64,000 nucleotides of DNA from Diplonema papillatum (Eukaryota; Euglenozoa; Diplonemea; Diplonemida; Diplonemidae): assembly GCA_030068145.1 (NCBI GenBank), contig JAPJBO010000995.1, positions 1 to 64,000 on the forward strand, read 5' to 3'. A program made the position numbers and the translations under genes. The first letter of the stretch is position 1. Every line of letters starts with the position of its first letter. Below are positions 32,795 through 44,324 of this stretch, in pieces. The notes beneath the pieces were generated by a model, which searched no databases, was not told where the DNA came from, and was given only the letters and a program-made list of their open reading frames with translations.

Positions 32795-33070
32795 AAGACT
32801 CTCAGGAGAGACACCTACTACAAGGGGCCGGCACGTACAAACAAACATCGCGCCTATTCTTTTTCGTAATAACAATTAATTGTAAACACGAAAGAGAACG
32901 CTGGCAGCGTGTTTGGGAGAAGTTTAGCCTACCGATCATATTCACTCACTATCACTCACTAACAGGCTAAACCTCCCCCGGCACGTACAAACAAAAACAT
33001 GGCACTAACTCGGACTGACATCCTCGAGGGAGAAGTCGAATGGGGTGCTATCCCCGTCGTGAAACTCCCC

Positions 33071-33418
33071 GACGAACTTCTAGATTGAGACCAGGAGAGT
33101 AATGTCGTCAAGGCATCGAGACCTAGGCTCGGCTTGATCTAGGATGCACAAGATGCAACCGAGGCGGACAAAAGAAAAATACAATGGGACAGCTAGCCGC
33201 AGAATGCGACGAAGGTAGGGGGCCAGAAGACGATCATCATCAACGAACAGAAAAGGGACAGTGGTGTACACATAGAAGAAAATGACTCCATGGGTGCTTC
33301 AGAGGACTCAGGAGAATGACTATTGCCGTGTCGCGTACTAAGAGAATTCAGTGAACTTCACCCAGTATCTTATATGGGACAGCTTTGCGGCGCGCGCGCA
33401 AACAAAAAGAACCCTTAG
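33071..33418. other. Unassigned flank
   Basis: Sequence between the retroelement and the next DNA element. No ORF of note. Confidence 0.4.
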
Positions 33419-36164
33419 TGGTGTGATCCAAACCAAGTTCTGCCGGGTTCCTGCCGGGTTTCTGCCGGGTTCTTGCCGGGTTCTTACCGGGGGGGGGGGG
33501 TTATGGGGGGTCAAACTAGGGTTCCAGAGTGTCCCATTGGGGTGTTTTTTTCAACTTTGCGCAATGTCGAACAGAAATGTACGTGTGACCCAATAATTGG
33601 ATATTTTTCTGGAAAAAAGCAGGAAAATCTGTCATAAATGGGCTCCTCAGCCTCTGAGAGTGCACTTAGAGCTAAAGTTGAAAAACGGTGCCAGTCTGGC
33701 GACACCGTTCGTCTTTTCCCCCCCTCTACTTGGCTGACCGCGAAACGCAAGCACTTGAAGCGAGAAACAAGCCACCGGTATGCCATAGGGAGGTCGGACG
33801 TGAGCGCGGCTGTTTTCACAGCGCCGATGCCTGCAGATCTCAGTGCAATGATAATGCCAACGGTAAAGCCACCGAGAGCACCCCGAGGACGGGTTTTCAA
33901 CTTCACAGTGAAAATAGCCTGAGGGGGGGGGGGTCAGCCGGCTGATGGATGGATGGATGGTTCTTAACAAGATGCCTGGGGGGTGACCATTTTTTATTTT
34001 TGGCGGCTTGCATCCCCCATCGAGTCGCTGCTAGCTCTTTCAGGCATTTGTCGACGCTACACGCAGTACCTGCCGCGATATGGCAACAGAATAGTCTTTC
34101 AAATCCCTGGATATGACATAAGGAGAGCCGTGAGGGCTAAGTAGTGTATAGAAGCCTCCATAGATGCCCCCGGGTGGGTATATTGGGTAGTATCCCAGGT
34201 AGCCATCCCTTAAATCCCTCATGGGGGCATTTCTTGGGCGAGCTATTCTGGAGGTATCTGCAGAACCTCAGTAATGTGCCTGTAATGTGAACCGCATCCA
34301 GCAGCAACAGGCATGACAGAATTGGCTTCCGTTCGGACGTCGTGAGCTGTCAGGCTCGGACGACAGTGACCTGGAGAACTTTGATGTGGTTGCATGGTCT
34401 CAATCAGTGCCAGTCATCCTGGATGATAATCGCGTGCGCTTTCCATCGTTGTTCAGAGTGTCCAAGAACACCACATCATTTTCCATCAGAGCATCGAGTA
34501 TGGCACCACCCTGTCTCATCCAACCAGGCTTGGAGGTACTCCTGGAACGCTCGTTACCTGGTGCGACTTGCACCCGCCGGTATCCTAGTATATCCGGACG
34601 TGATCTGAAGGAAAGGGAAATCAAAAACGGTTTTCGGGAGATTTCATGTCGGAGCTTGCAAAAATCTGTAGCATAGTGGTTCTGGCTCACGCACCTGATG
34701 CTCCGGAATGCGGGTGCATCTCACTTTTGGCGCCTTCGTCGTGTTTGTGCCCACAGCTTGTGTCGGGTCGTGTCGCATCAGAATTGCCAGAGGCATCACT
34801 AATGTCTGTGGCAACGCTGTCGCCAACAACAGTTTGACGCAAACCTCGCTTGAAGTGTCCGCTTTACTGTCGTGGTCTGCCAATTATTCAGAAGCCTAGT
34901 AGAAACACCTCTATATGTTGCTTCTCAGTGCTGCTTCAGCTCATCCAATCAGCCTTTGTCTGATTTTTCAGTGGTCGCCACTAACTTTGACTTCGCCAAG
35001 ATGGACATGATGTCAAGCCTAGCGAAAGGGCCTGCTCCGCCAGAAGCGGTTTTGCCCAAGTTGCAGTGTCGCAATCAACCTTTGCAAGCAAGGCAGTCCG
35101 TCGTTCTTTTCGCCCTTTCGCCTTCGCTGCCCAGGGACTGCAACTTAAGCGTCAAGTCGCATTTTCCGTGCTTGCAAAGCCACGGTTCAGAGGTGAACTC
35201 GTTTACAGAGTCTCCTCAAGAACCGGTAGATGCTAGTCTCTCACTCCCTGACTGACCCTTGTTCGGGAACTTGTCGCCGAATTCGAAATTACACGTGGCT
35301 GGGACTGCCCCCGCTGGACAGCTTCTAGAAAAGGATCGGTGCCGCCTCGTTTTATCGAGTGGCGGTGAATGCGCTCGTCACACGAGCGCTCTTCCTTGTT
35401 CCATCGACATCATCGGTCATCTCGTCAGCTTCTCAAACGGCGAGCGCACTATCTGAACCATCGTCGCAGTCTCGGGTCTCGTCCTCTCGCGCCCACTCTT
35501 CCCCTGCCCTCTTCGCAGCTTTCGGGGTCCCTTTAGAGCTGCTGGCCCGCAGATCAACAGAATCCACGTGACACGGAATGCGTTTCGTCGAAACGTCGGC
35601 TGAGGCTGACAATAGAGTCAGTTGTGGCCGCACCTCGCCCGTTCACAGAAACTTCTGTGTTGCTGACGTCGCCGACGTGTCCACTCGAACATTTCTCGAC
35701 CAATGCTGGGATGGGTATAGTGACACCCCAAATTGTCAACGCCGAGGATATTGTGATGCTATACCCTCCAGAACCCGTATTCTGAGGCTGAGTGGGGGGC
35801 CCTTATCCCTTCTTCTGAGCATAGAACCCCGTTTCGCAGAGGTCGCACACCCCACATGCACAGCATCGTACTTGCCAGAATGTTTCTGCCCAAACCTCTC
35901 CCCCCTGGCATCGTCTCATATTCCTCTCTTTTTGCATAATCGGAGGTCCTGAAGTCCCACCTTTTTGCCTTGGGCCCGGGGAGAGGCGAGCAAATACTGC
36001 GCAGGATACAAGCCACCCTGGGATGCTCCCCAAAACCCGGAGTAGTTCTGAGAGTTCCTGCAGGAAAGGTAAAAATAAAAAATGGACCCCACCCTGAGTT
36101 CTGCCGGGTTTCTGCCGGGTTCTTGGCGACTTTGTACCGACTTACCGGGGTCTGGATCACACCA
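33419..36164. mobile_element. DNA element with TGGTGTGATCCA ends, copy B
   Basis: Outer inverted ends TGGTGTGATCC; flanks CTTAG and CATAG (4 of 5 match) fit a 5-bp target duplication. As in copy A, the inner module of CTGCCGGGTT-type repeats is in the same orientation at both ends, while the motif CCATTTTTTATTTT is inverted (33988 and 36070). About 1.9 kb of its interior (33968-35892) is shared with 15.2-17.2 kb. ORFs are short and unrecognised. Confidence 0.75.
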
Positions 36165-37922
36165 CATAGGAATTACTTTTCAAAGGAGAAGGATCATTCC
36201 CAAGCTAAACAAGCGGTGCCCACCGGCGAGACATTAGTTTAAAGCGGCGAGAACGGCGGGCAGCCGCCCACAGGTGCGGCCTTGATCGAACCTCGAACGA
36301 GCCCGGAGCAATCCAGCCTGGAGAGCTCTCCTCTTACTTCGGTCGACCTACTGCAATTGCTACCAAACTAGCCATTTCCTATATCTGGAGTCCGGAAGGC
36401 GCTCATAAAACACACCGCGAATCCGTTTGTTAGCATTTCATTGCACGTACAAACAAACATCGCGCCTATTCTTTTTCTCAAAAAGCCTTGCAGAATGCCC
36501 GCAAGAAGTCTGTAGACTGTGAACAGAAGAGTAGTTCTTGCGGAGAAGGCGTGATGTGCTTACAGACTTTCTGGAAAGTCACCTGAAGCTCGATGTTTTC
36601 TCGAGCTACTATTTTAGAGAGGAGCAGCAAGCAAAAGTCTTCTGTGCTGTTACCCGCTATTTGACCAAAAGTGAACACCGTAAAAGCTTGGAGTGACACA
36701 AGTGTTCAGTGTTTTGTGGTGCCTCCATTGGTGCATCTTCATCAACCTATATTCAGCCCAAAAGGTATCTCACACAATTTTCTGCTGTCTCAATTACACG
36801 CGGGAGGCCCTCAGGGGGGGATAAGTACGCAACCCGGTGAACTTAATCAAGAGTCGAAGATTAGCGTCGAAACTTCCTGGCTTTTCACGCCGTAGCCGAA
36901 CGACCACACCTACCCAATCCCAAGCACCCCCTAAACGCGTTAGGGGACTTCACAAGGTTTCACAGCGGAGTGACACAACACCCGAAACGAGCTGCACCCT
37001 CTCACTTTTCTCAACCCCCCGCCATACTCAAGCCTCTACGGTCAACCGGAGACTTTAAAATACCGACCTTCTAATCCACAAATAACGCTAGAACCTTTTT
37101 GTGCACCCGGGAACTGCAAGGACAAAATCTGACAGATGATGCTTGTCGCGGACCTTTTCCGAGGCATCGCATCGTAGAAACCCTGCGCACCTTTAGCTAT
37201 ATCCTCATGCCGATAAGCAACCCGGAAGGGCTGCGTACTCTGGTGGCGTGTGACCACAGGCAGGTGCACTTTCTTACTGAAATGGCTGCTTAATGAAACT
37301 CAGTCCTATAGGGGTGCTGTCACAAAGAGAAAGTATGTGTGTCAGGATACCTTAGGCAGATGACAAGGGCCCAGAAGAAACAGCGCGCTTGTGTGTCCAG
37401 CTCAAGCGTTCATTTCTTATCGAGAGGACGACACGAAGCTGCAACCACGACGGGCAACTGAAAAGCGTTGGTTGATGACTTGAACTTGATTGCAAGATAT
37501 GCTGCTGTCGTCTTCTACTGCGTGTTGCAACAAGGTGTGCCAAAGAGGACGGAAGCCTTCTGCACCACCGTTGTGGAGATAAATATTCAGTCTCACTTCT
37601 CGCATGTTCAAGGGATAAAGCCGGAAAGAACACAGGGATAACTGGCGTGTAGCAGTTCGTAGCAACGTTGCTTTTTGATCCGATGTCGGCTCTCACCAAC
37701 AGCTCCGCAGGCACCTGTGCCAAGAAATACTCCCAATAATCCTTTATGAGTCATGTTGACTTGACTCAGGTCTTTGTGCCTGAGATGCTGACCGCAAGAC
37801 TATCACAAAGACCTGGTGTGCCGTTCTAGTAATGCACGTCGTCGCCCGGTCAAAAAGAACTCAATGCAATACACAGGCCCAATGCTATCGGCGGGAAGGG
37901 ACAGAGCTCTTCCGTTTTTTCT
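36165..37922. other. Unassigned; possible host introns and exons, fragment of retroelement end
   Basis: A fragment at 36442-36477 (CACGTACAAACAAACATCGC, then GCCTATTCTTTTT) matches 32836-32868 near the right end of the tyrosine-recombinase element, so a stub of a second copy lies here. Minus-strand frames at 37042-37269 and 37352-37723 might contain exons of the gene ending at 37.9 kb, but splice sites are not convincing. Confidence 0.35.
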
Positions 37923-38117
37923 TTATTTAAAACGCTTGTTGGCCGCTTCCTTGATGTTCTGCGCCAGCTCAATATATGTTCGCAAGGAGTTGCCCTTGTC
38001 CAGCGCCGTCAGCATATCGCGGAATGAAGAAAGATCGAGCGGCGAAACGCTGCCGTCGGGGTTGTTGAACTCAGTCGCGAACTTGGCCATGATCTTCTTG
38101 CTCTCCTTCAATTGTAA
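37923..38117 (-). CDS. Terminal exon of an unknown gene
   Basis: The frame reads ESKKIMAKFATEFNNPDGS, SSFRDMLTALDKGNSLRTYI, ELAQNIKEAANKRFK then stop. Composition is like a soluble helical protein. A (GT)n tract just upstream (38163-38213) suggests an intron. I do not recognise the family. Confidence 0.4.
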   Translation of the reverse strand, partial: LQLKESKKIMAKFATEFNNPDGSVSPLDLSSFRDMLTALDKGNSLRTYIELAQNIKEAANKRFK

Positions 38118-38160
38118 GCAGGGTATGCTGCTTGCTATCGATGAGAAAACGTCCATGCTT

Positions 38161-38162
<2 letters not shown>

Positions 38163-38213
<51 letters not shown>
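38163..38213. repeat. (GT)n microsatellite
   Basis: About 25 uninterrupted GT units. Confidence 0.95.
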
Positions 38214-38215
<2 letters not shown>

Positions 38216-38216
38216 G

Positions 38217-39110
38217 CGGGGGACATTCCCCATTATGCTATTAAAGTTTGCTAATTCCCATTATGCTATTAAAGCTGCTAATTCCCCATTCGGGGGGGTT
38301 TTTTTGCTAATTTCCCCATTCTGCGACTGGGCTACTGGCGGTCGTAGTACAGCACAGGTAGTCTGGTCAAGACTTTTTGTGAGTACTTTTGTCCATTTTT
38401 CGAGGAAGATACTGACACTGCACTTTCTAAACGTGGTTTGATGAATCGATCCGACGGCGCTACTCAGCCTACTGTCTGTAGATTGTGCTGACAGCTCAGC
38501 TGGTGATCTGACACCAGACTGAGTTAGAGCAGACTAAAGACAGCTGCACCGAAGCTAAGCTCTCACTGTCTCAGCTGCACTGTAGCAAAGCAACAGCTTC
38601 TGGCGGAACAACTCGGGAACCATACTGTAGGCTGCACTGCAGCGTCCTCTGTGGTATTTATTTGGAAATTCGATACATGAGATGAGGCTTTTCACCCTTT
38701 TCACCCATGAGCCCAGTTTGTGTTGTCACAGTTGTGGATTCAGATACAGTGGAATGCATGCCGCTGCGGTGGCCATGATGGGCGCCGGGTCAAACCCGAA
38801 GTGCCCGCGCTGGCTGAACGTGTTCCCGTCGGCCATGCTGCCATGTCTTGGACCAACCAAGGACTCCTTCATGAAGGAGTGTACTGAAGATTTCATGACC
38901 GGCAAGCTATTTGCCGTATCCTCACACACGTACACAAATCCGAGGGTATGCGGGAAACCATTCCGAAACGGTAGGACATGATCGTGGTAGAGGCCGCGGG
39001 AAACAGTGGAAAACGGGTGGAAACCCGCCGAAACCCAAAGAAAATGTTTTAATGGCATACCGGTAATGGGGAAAATAGCAAACTTTAATAGCATAATCGG
39101 TGTTACCCAC
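38217..39110. mobile_element. Inverted-repeat element (family 1), copy 2
   Basis: Shares with 10.0-11.5 kb the left end GACATTCCCCATTATGC, the interior from CTGCGACTGGGCTACTGG through GATTTCATGACC, and the right end TTTAATAGCATAAT. It has fewer subterminal units and internal deletions. No clear target duplication at this copy. Confidence 0.7.
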
Positions 39111-39189
39111 ATTGCTGAATACAGAAGTTTGATAGAAGTTGTATGGAGTAGGGGGTGTCACTTTTTATTGTTATAATGATGGTGCACAA

Positions 39190-40565
39190 CAGGGGCCGAG
39201 CTTGACCTGGCGAGGTTTTGGCCAAACTCGGTCAAAGTCGGTCAGCAGTGGTAGTCTAAAATTAGCAAGCAACGTTACCAACAACGCTTCCCACAGCAGC
39301 CGGCAGTAGCCTGCGAACCCCAGCTGCACACGCTGCTCTGTTTACGGTGTGCATCAACCCGTCTCAGACCGCAAGACGCCCTGCCACAGTGCTTCATGCG
39401 GAAGTGTGGCTTCGGAGCGCCGGTTCTGCCTGCCGAGGCTGGCCAGATCCGAAAAAGAGGTTGAAGAAAATCTCGGTTAGGGGTCTTTGAAAGAGGGGCC
39501 GAGCTTTCTTTGTCAAGCAAGCGAATTTTAGAGTTACATGCAAGTTTGTTTTTACTGGTTCCGATACTGGGTCACAAAGAGGAAGCAAAAGACGGACACC
39601 AAATGTGACATAAATCTGCTAAAACACCAGATTGAGAACCAAATCTGCAGCATCAACTTGTGTTGCCTTGCTGGCTTGTTGAGGGGCTGCTCTTGCTGTC
39701 GATCTCCAGTGCTGCACAGCATTGCGACAAGCCAATTATTCCTCCAGCGACGCGTAGTGCAGCCTCCTTGGGTTTGCACAGAATTTTGCAATGTATTTTG
39801 CCAGTGTCTCTTCGTCAATGCCTCGTGCCCCCATTTTACACTCCACGCCAACGAAAAGAACAGTTGCCAGATTGTCAGCAGCCAGCTTGCGCAACCTTGT
39901 CGACACCAACCGAAGTTTGGAAAACAAGCGCTCCACTGATGCGGATCCCAGAGGAAGGATGGAGGCAAGCTGGAGAAGTTTGCAGGTTGCCGGGTACTTC
40001 ACGGACAGGTTCCCTGTTGTGAAGCGCTGAATCACAGTGTTGAGATCCGAGAGACCCAACTGACGAATCTCGGCACAAACGCTTGCACACTCAGATATGA
40101 TGGCAGTTTTGTGTGCTTGGATCCACTTTGGCGGATGCACTGCCGGCGCTTCAAAATCTGGACAGGTATATTTGTCTGTGATGCCTGGTCCGACTGACAT
40201 GTAATGGTCAGCAATCGAGGAAAGGGAATCCTGGGACACCTGTCCGTAATGGTCAGCAATCGAGGAAAGGGAATCCTGGGACACCTGTCCCTGTCAGGCT
40301 CCATCAAGTACGGTTGAGCAGTTGTTGTGTGGAAGGCCATGAAGGATTCAAATAAATTTGTGAATTTGCAAAAGGAGCCAAAGTTGTCTGCCAGACCCAA
40401 CAGGGCTGAGAGGGTCGCCCTCCAGCTCCCACCCAAAAAAACCTCCCCAAAAATTCAAAATCATAGTTTTTTTTTTTTTTTTTTTTTTGCCTGACCGAGT
40501 TTTTTCTGGTTTAAAGTGCAAGCTCGGTCAGCTGACCGAGTTTACATGCATAAGCTCGGCCACTG
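39190..40565 (-). mobile_element. hAT transposon relic with perfect 8-bp target duplication
   Basis: The 8-bp GTGCACAA occurs at 39182-39189 and 40566-40573. Ends are inverted: CAGGGGCCGAGCTT at left, and CAGTGGCCGAGCTT reading inward from the right, typical hAT (CAG-N-G) termini. At 1376 bp it is much shorter than an autonomous hAT and keeps only the last part of the transposase. A T run of about 22 lies at 40467-40490. Confidence 0.9.
39736..40436 (-). pseudogene. hAT transposase, C-terminal fragment
   Basis: The minus-strand frame contains KYPATCKLLQLASILPLGSA, SVERLFSKLRLVSTRLRK and LAADNLATVLFVGVE, the hAT dimerisation domain. Upstream sequence in a second frame (LLGLADNFGSFCKF, LFESFMAFHTTTAQPYLMEP) belongs to the same gene, with a frame change near 40285. 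A 45-bp direct duplication (about 40202-40291) adds 15 codons. The DDE catalytic part is missing, so it cannot encode an active enzyme. Confidence 0.85.
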
Positions 40566-41467
40566 GTGCACAACGCTGACGTTTTCTTGAGGCAAACTCC
40601 CGTTTTCTGCGCGCACGCCCGCGGTTGTGGTTCGCGCTGGACGGGGCCTTTGGACCCATTTCGGGCGTGGTAGAGACACTGGCCTTGCCAACACCTCCGG
40701 TACTTTCTGACCACCTGTGATGTTCATCTTGGCAAGAGACCACTGTGCAAGCGACCTTGCGTTTCTTGGGCTGATGCACTGGATGGCTCGCCTCGGCCTT
40801 ACCTGCCACCAGCTCACAAAGGTGTTGTCCTGGGCAGCTGGCTGGGCGACTGGCAGGGTGACTGGCACCGTTTTGCATCACAGCCGTGCCAAAACGACGG
40901 GGTCACCGGCGTTGCTGACGTAGTCACCGTATTTCAAAACAGCCGCGGCAATCCCGCCATGCACTGCTCGTAAGCGCCCAGTGCTATCTGGGAGAGGACT
41001 GGTGCGGCTTCCGCTGCTACCTTTCCTTGTTTCAGCATAACTTTGTTCACGATCATCCTGAACGTAAATGACATTGTTATGTGCAGATTTGTTCCTTCCC
41101 TGGTTCATCCATTTAACCCCTTAACTCCGGGCTCTCAACTTTTCCCTCTTTATTTGGTCGAAATCCAAGCATAAAAGTTCGGCCCACTCCTTAGCGGTCC
41201 CGAGGCCCTTCGAGGGTGCATTTGAAGCTTGTGTGATATTTTTTGCAACTGAGCTCTTCGCATTTGAGGGTTTTCCGCCTGGCATACACACGGTGGCTCA
41301 GGACAGGATGTCTGTCGAGCGTCGAGCCTGTCCTGAGCTTCTTGGATTGGTTAGGGCCTTTTGCCCACCCCCGGCCACCCGACCAGCATTTTAGCTAAAG
41401 GTGGCCAAATACCACCGCTAGCTCGGTAAGTCTTCTGAGGGTTGTTCTGAAATACGTGGTATATCAG
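40566..41467. other. Unassigned; possible basic-protein exon
   Basis: A minus-strand frame (40528-40881) has a basic nuclear-signal-like PKKRKVACT and an Arg-rich stretch but crosses into the hAT end, so it is not a convincing gene. Nothing else was recognised. Confidence 0.35.
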
Positions 41468-42193
41468 TCATTCCCAGAGAAGCAAGAGGAAGAGTACCGG
41501 GAGTTTCTGTGCACAGTTTCCGTCTCCGATCGCACTAACTGCGCCGGCTCTTTTTGTTTGGACGGTCGTCGCTTGCAGAAGTGAGAGTAAAACACGCTCA
41601 CCTTCGAATCCTGCATGAAACTGTTTCCATAATATGTCCGGCTCGTTGCCGTACCCGTTTATTTTGCTGCCGGATGGTATCTGGCGCACTAGCATCCCAC
41701 CAAGATGCGAGCATGCGTTGTCTTCCTTGTACGGCCGAGGTTCTGCGGCTGTCAGAAGGCTCCTGAAGAATTCTCTGCAACTGCATCCGAATTTTTGAAT
41801 CGCAAAACGTTGCATGATCACCTTCTCATTGTATTCCATGTCAACGAGTTGTTGCAAAACCATGCGGCACAAAATCAGCTGGCAGTGTCGGAACCTCGTT
41901 TGTAGAATGCGTGTGGCATTGTTCTCACCGCAGGTCGTGGTCGGCGCTTTGCCCGAATTTGCTACTTCCAGAGGGTATCGAGAGGCAGATGGGTTCTGCT
42001 CCGCCCTTCTGGGGGGTGCGTAGACAGGAGCGTTCACAACAAGCATCCAATTCGGGCAGCTTGGAGGTGCGGGCCTTAGGTGCCTGTCTAAGTAGTCTTT
42101 GCTGTCGCTGTTTGGAACCTTGCACCTTGCAGTCGTAGTTGTTGCTGCAGTCGTAGTCGTGTGCACTTCCTCCGAAGGTGTGCGTGGCACCAC
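41468..42193 (-). CDS. Hypothetical protein, 241 codons
   Basis: An open frame with Thr-rich start, a Pro-rich segment and a mid-part with mixed helical composition (RFRHCQLILCRMVLQQLVDM, RFAIQKFGCSCREFFRSLL). No domain recognised. Its start lies next to the long (GT)n tract. It may be an exon of a longer gene. Confidence 0.35.
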   Translation of the reverse strand: MVPRTPSEEVHTTTTAATTTTARCKVPNSDSKDYLDRHLRPAPPSCPNWMLVVNAPVYAPPRRAEQNPSASRYPLEVANSGKAPTTTCGENNATRILQTRFRHCQLILCRMVLQQLVDMEYNEKVIMQRFAIQKFGCSCREFFRSLLTAAEPRPYKEDNACSHLGGMLVRQIPSGSKINGYGNEPDILWKQFHAGFEGERVLLSLLQATTVQTKRAGAVSAIGDGNCAQKLPVLFLLLLWE

Positions 42194-42216
42194 AGCACTT
42201 CAAACAGATGAATGTG

Positions 42217-42492
<276 letters not shown>

Positions 42493-42610
42493 GCGGACCC
42501 GTTTTAACGTGGTGCCTTCCTGTACGAGAGACGTCCACGTCTGTGTGTGTGTGTGGAATATAATTATGGGTAGCCCCTGTTGCGGAATATAGCCCAGGCT
42601 TTTAGCTTTC

Positions 42611-43650
42611 TCACGTCACAGCTGATGCTCCTGCCGACTGCTCGCGGTGTCCGCGCGGTGTTCGGAACTGCAGCCTTGTTTGATCTAGGCTTCTTGCTTC
42701 GTGGCCCATGTGCTGCATGGCGCAGCATGTCGCCGGAGGTAGCCGTCGCCTTTTGCATGCGCTGCACCGAGGCGCGTCATGCCTCGCACATCTCGCTGTC
42801 GCATCCACGGCTCGCCTCGCCGCTGGTCGGGATCGCTGACTGCTTGTGCCCTTCTCCTGCTGCCTTCCCTTCCACTCTGCTGCCTTCTCCCACGTCGCCT
42901 TGTAGAGTTGCTCCGGGTGTACGTTCGCTGCCCATGTCTCATGCGCCTTGACAACCGGGTTCGAATGTGCCATCGCGTCTGCCGTCGGGTTCCGTTGGCT
43001 CATTGCCAGCAACACTGCTTCGGTTTGTGGGGCGAGTTCTGCCCGGCACGAAATGCCTTGCATGACCCCGCCGCCCAGCGCTGTGGCGCTGGTGACATTG
43101 GCCACGTGCCCACAATGCCATGCAACGCCACTGATCCGCGTCACCACGCTGGTGACTGCTCGTAGGGACTGGCTTTTCGCCAGTGCGCTGTTCCTGTAGG
43201 CATCGTACTGTGCTTTAACTGCACCTACTTGCGCACCGGTTTCCGCTTGGACCATGTCCATGGCCGCGTTGCTTAACGCATCCGCGTCGATGTTCCTTCT
43301 CCGAAGCACGTGTTCCAGGTTGAACGAGAACCGCGGCGAGAGGTCGGCCATGTTCGCCATCACTTGCAAGAAGTACGGTCGCAGGATGGAGTTGCACACG
43401 GCCGTCCCATTTACCGGGCCTATCACTACTTGCGAGTCGCCCCTGACCCTTACCGGCCCTTCCTCGTTCTGCGGCTGCTCCCTGAGCAGCTTTATGCCTG
43501 CAATCAATCCGTTAAACTCCGCCACGTTGTTGGTGACACGTCCCAGAGGAATCTTCGCTTCTGCTATCTTCCTTCCTTGTGCTCCGGCCCCGGCTACTGC
43601 CAATGCAGTTCCGTTCTGTCGCGATCCGCCATCAAAAAACAGGCACAGGC
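42611..43650 (-). CDS. RNase H and C-terminal tail of LINE copy 1
   Basis: RNase H residues are all present: LFFDGGSRQNGTA (Asp), TNNVAEFNGLIAG (Glu), VRGDSQVVIG (Asp) and RRRNIDADALSNAAMD (final Asp). The tail carries WHCGHVANVTSA and Cys/His-bearing segments (CARHDAPRCSACKRRRL) that also occur at 58.4-59.1 kb, so it is a conserved part of this LINE, possibly nucleic-acid binding. Confidence 0.75.
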
Positions 43651-44324
43651 CTGCCGTCGTCTCGCTCCGTGGTAGTACCTCTCGGGCTGTTGTCGGCTTA
43701 ACTGCTGAAGTGCCGGCGGCTGGATACGTCGGTTCGCCACTTCCGGCAGTCGCATACCCGTCGTGATCTCGAAGTCAATGGCGAGCTCCATGAAAGTCAC
43801 CGCGTGCTCCGAGCCGACGTGCGCCCATCGAAGGCTGCTTAGCCACCAATGCATGGCGTTCCACAATTCGCTGCTGTGCTTCCACTGCTACGTGATCGTT
43901 TCGGCTTCGAGTTTTGGAATGCGGACCCTCCTCGGACTCGACGTTCTCCACCCCCACGGGTATCGAGTTAGCTGATGGTGGCGAGATGTCTCCTGCTCCC
44001 TCTCATCCCGTATTTGCCTTGCGCGTAGCACGGCCAGGTAGAATCGCTGCAGCCTGCTCACGTATTGGCAAGCCTGGCTGTGGTCTAGTGGTACTGGCTG
44101 ATGGGCGGGATCCACGCCATGTTTGTGTAGTGGTGCAACGCCACATATACTCAGGCAATTTGGCCACGCTGTCCTGTCCGCGGAGTCCATGCCGTGCTCC
44201 TCGCGTACGTCCTGCCAAGCCTCACACTCCCGCCACAAGTGTGCCACGGTCTCCCTCTCGTCTGTGCTGCAATACGGGCAAGTTCCATTCTGCCTCGTCC
44301 TGCCCGTTGTTGCCACGGCTCCAG

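Larger units (their letters stand above)
27415..33070 (+). mobile_element. Tyrosine-recombinase retroelement (DIRS/Ngaro-like), nearly whole, with a nested insertion
   Basis: Order: left repeat, gag-like ORF, tyrosine recombinase, reverse transcriptase-RNase H, right repeat. A sequence of about 205 bp (29050-29246, starting near CAATTAATTGTAAACACG and ending GTGAAACTCCCC) recurs in the same orientation at 32871-33070 with only a few differences. This fits the split-direct-repeat layout of Ngaro/PAT-like elements rather than LTRs. The left repeat is interrupted by a 1.6-kb DNA element. It looks young and close to whole, with perhaps one or two breaks in the recombinase region. Family known: such elements integrate with a recombinase in place of an integrase. 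Confidence 0.75.

Noticed and set aside
38205-38230. Link between LINE tails and the family 1 element because both (GT)n tracts are followed by TGCGG
   Set aside because: The match is only five bases beyond a microsatellite and the sequences then differ.
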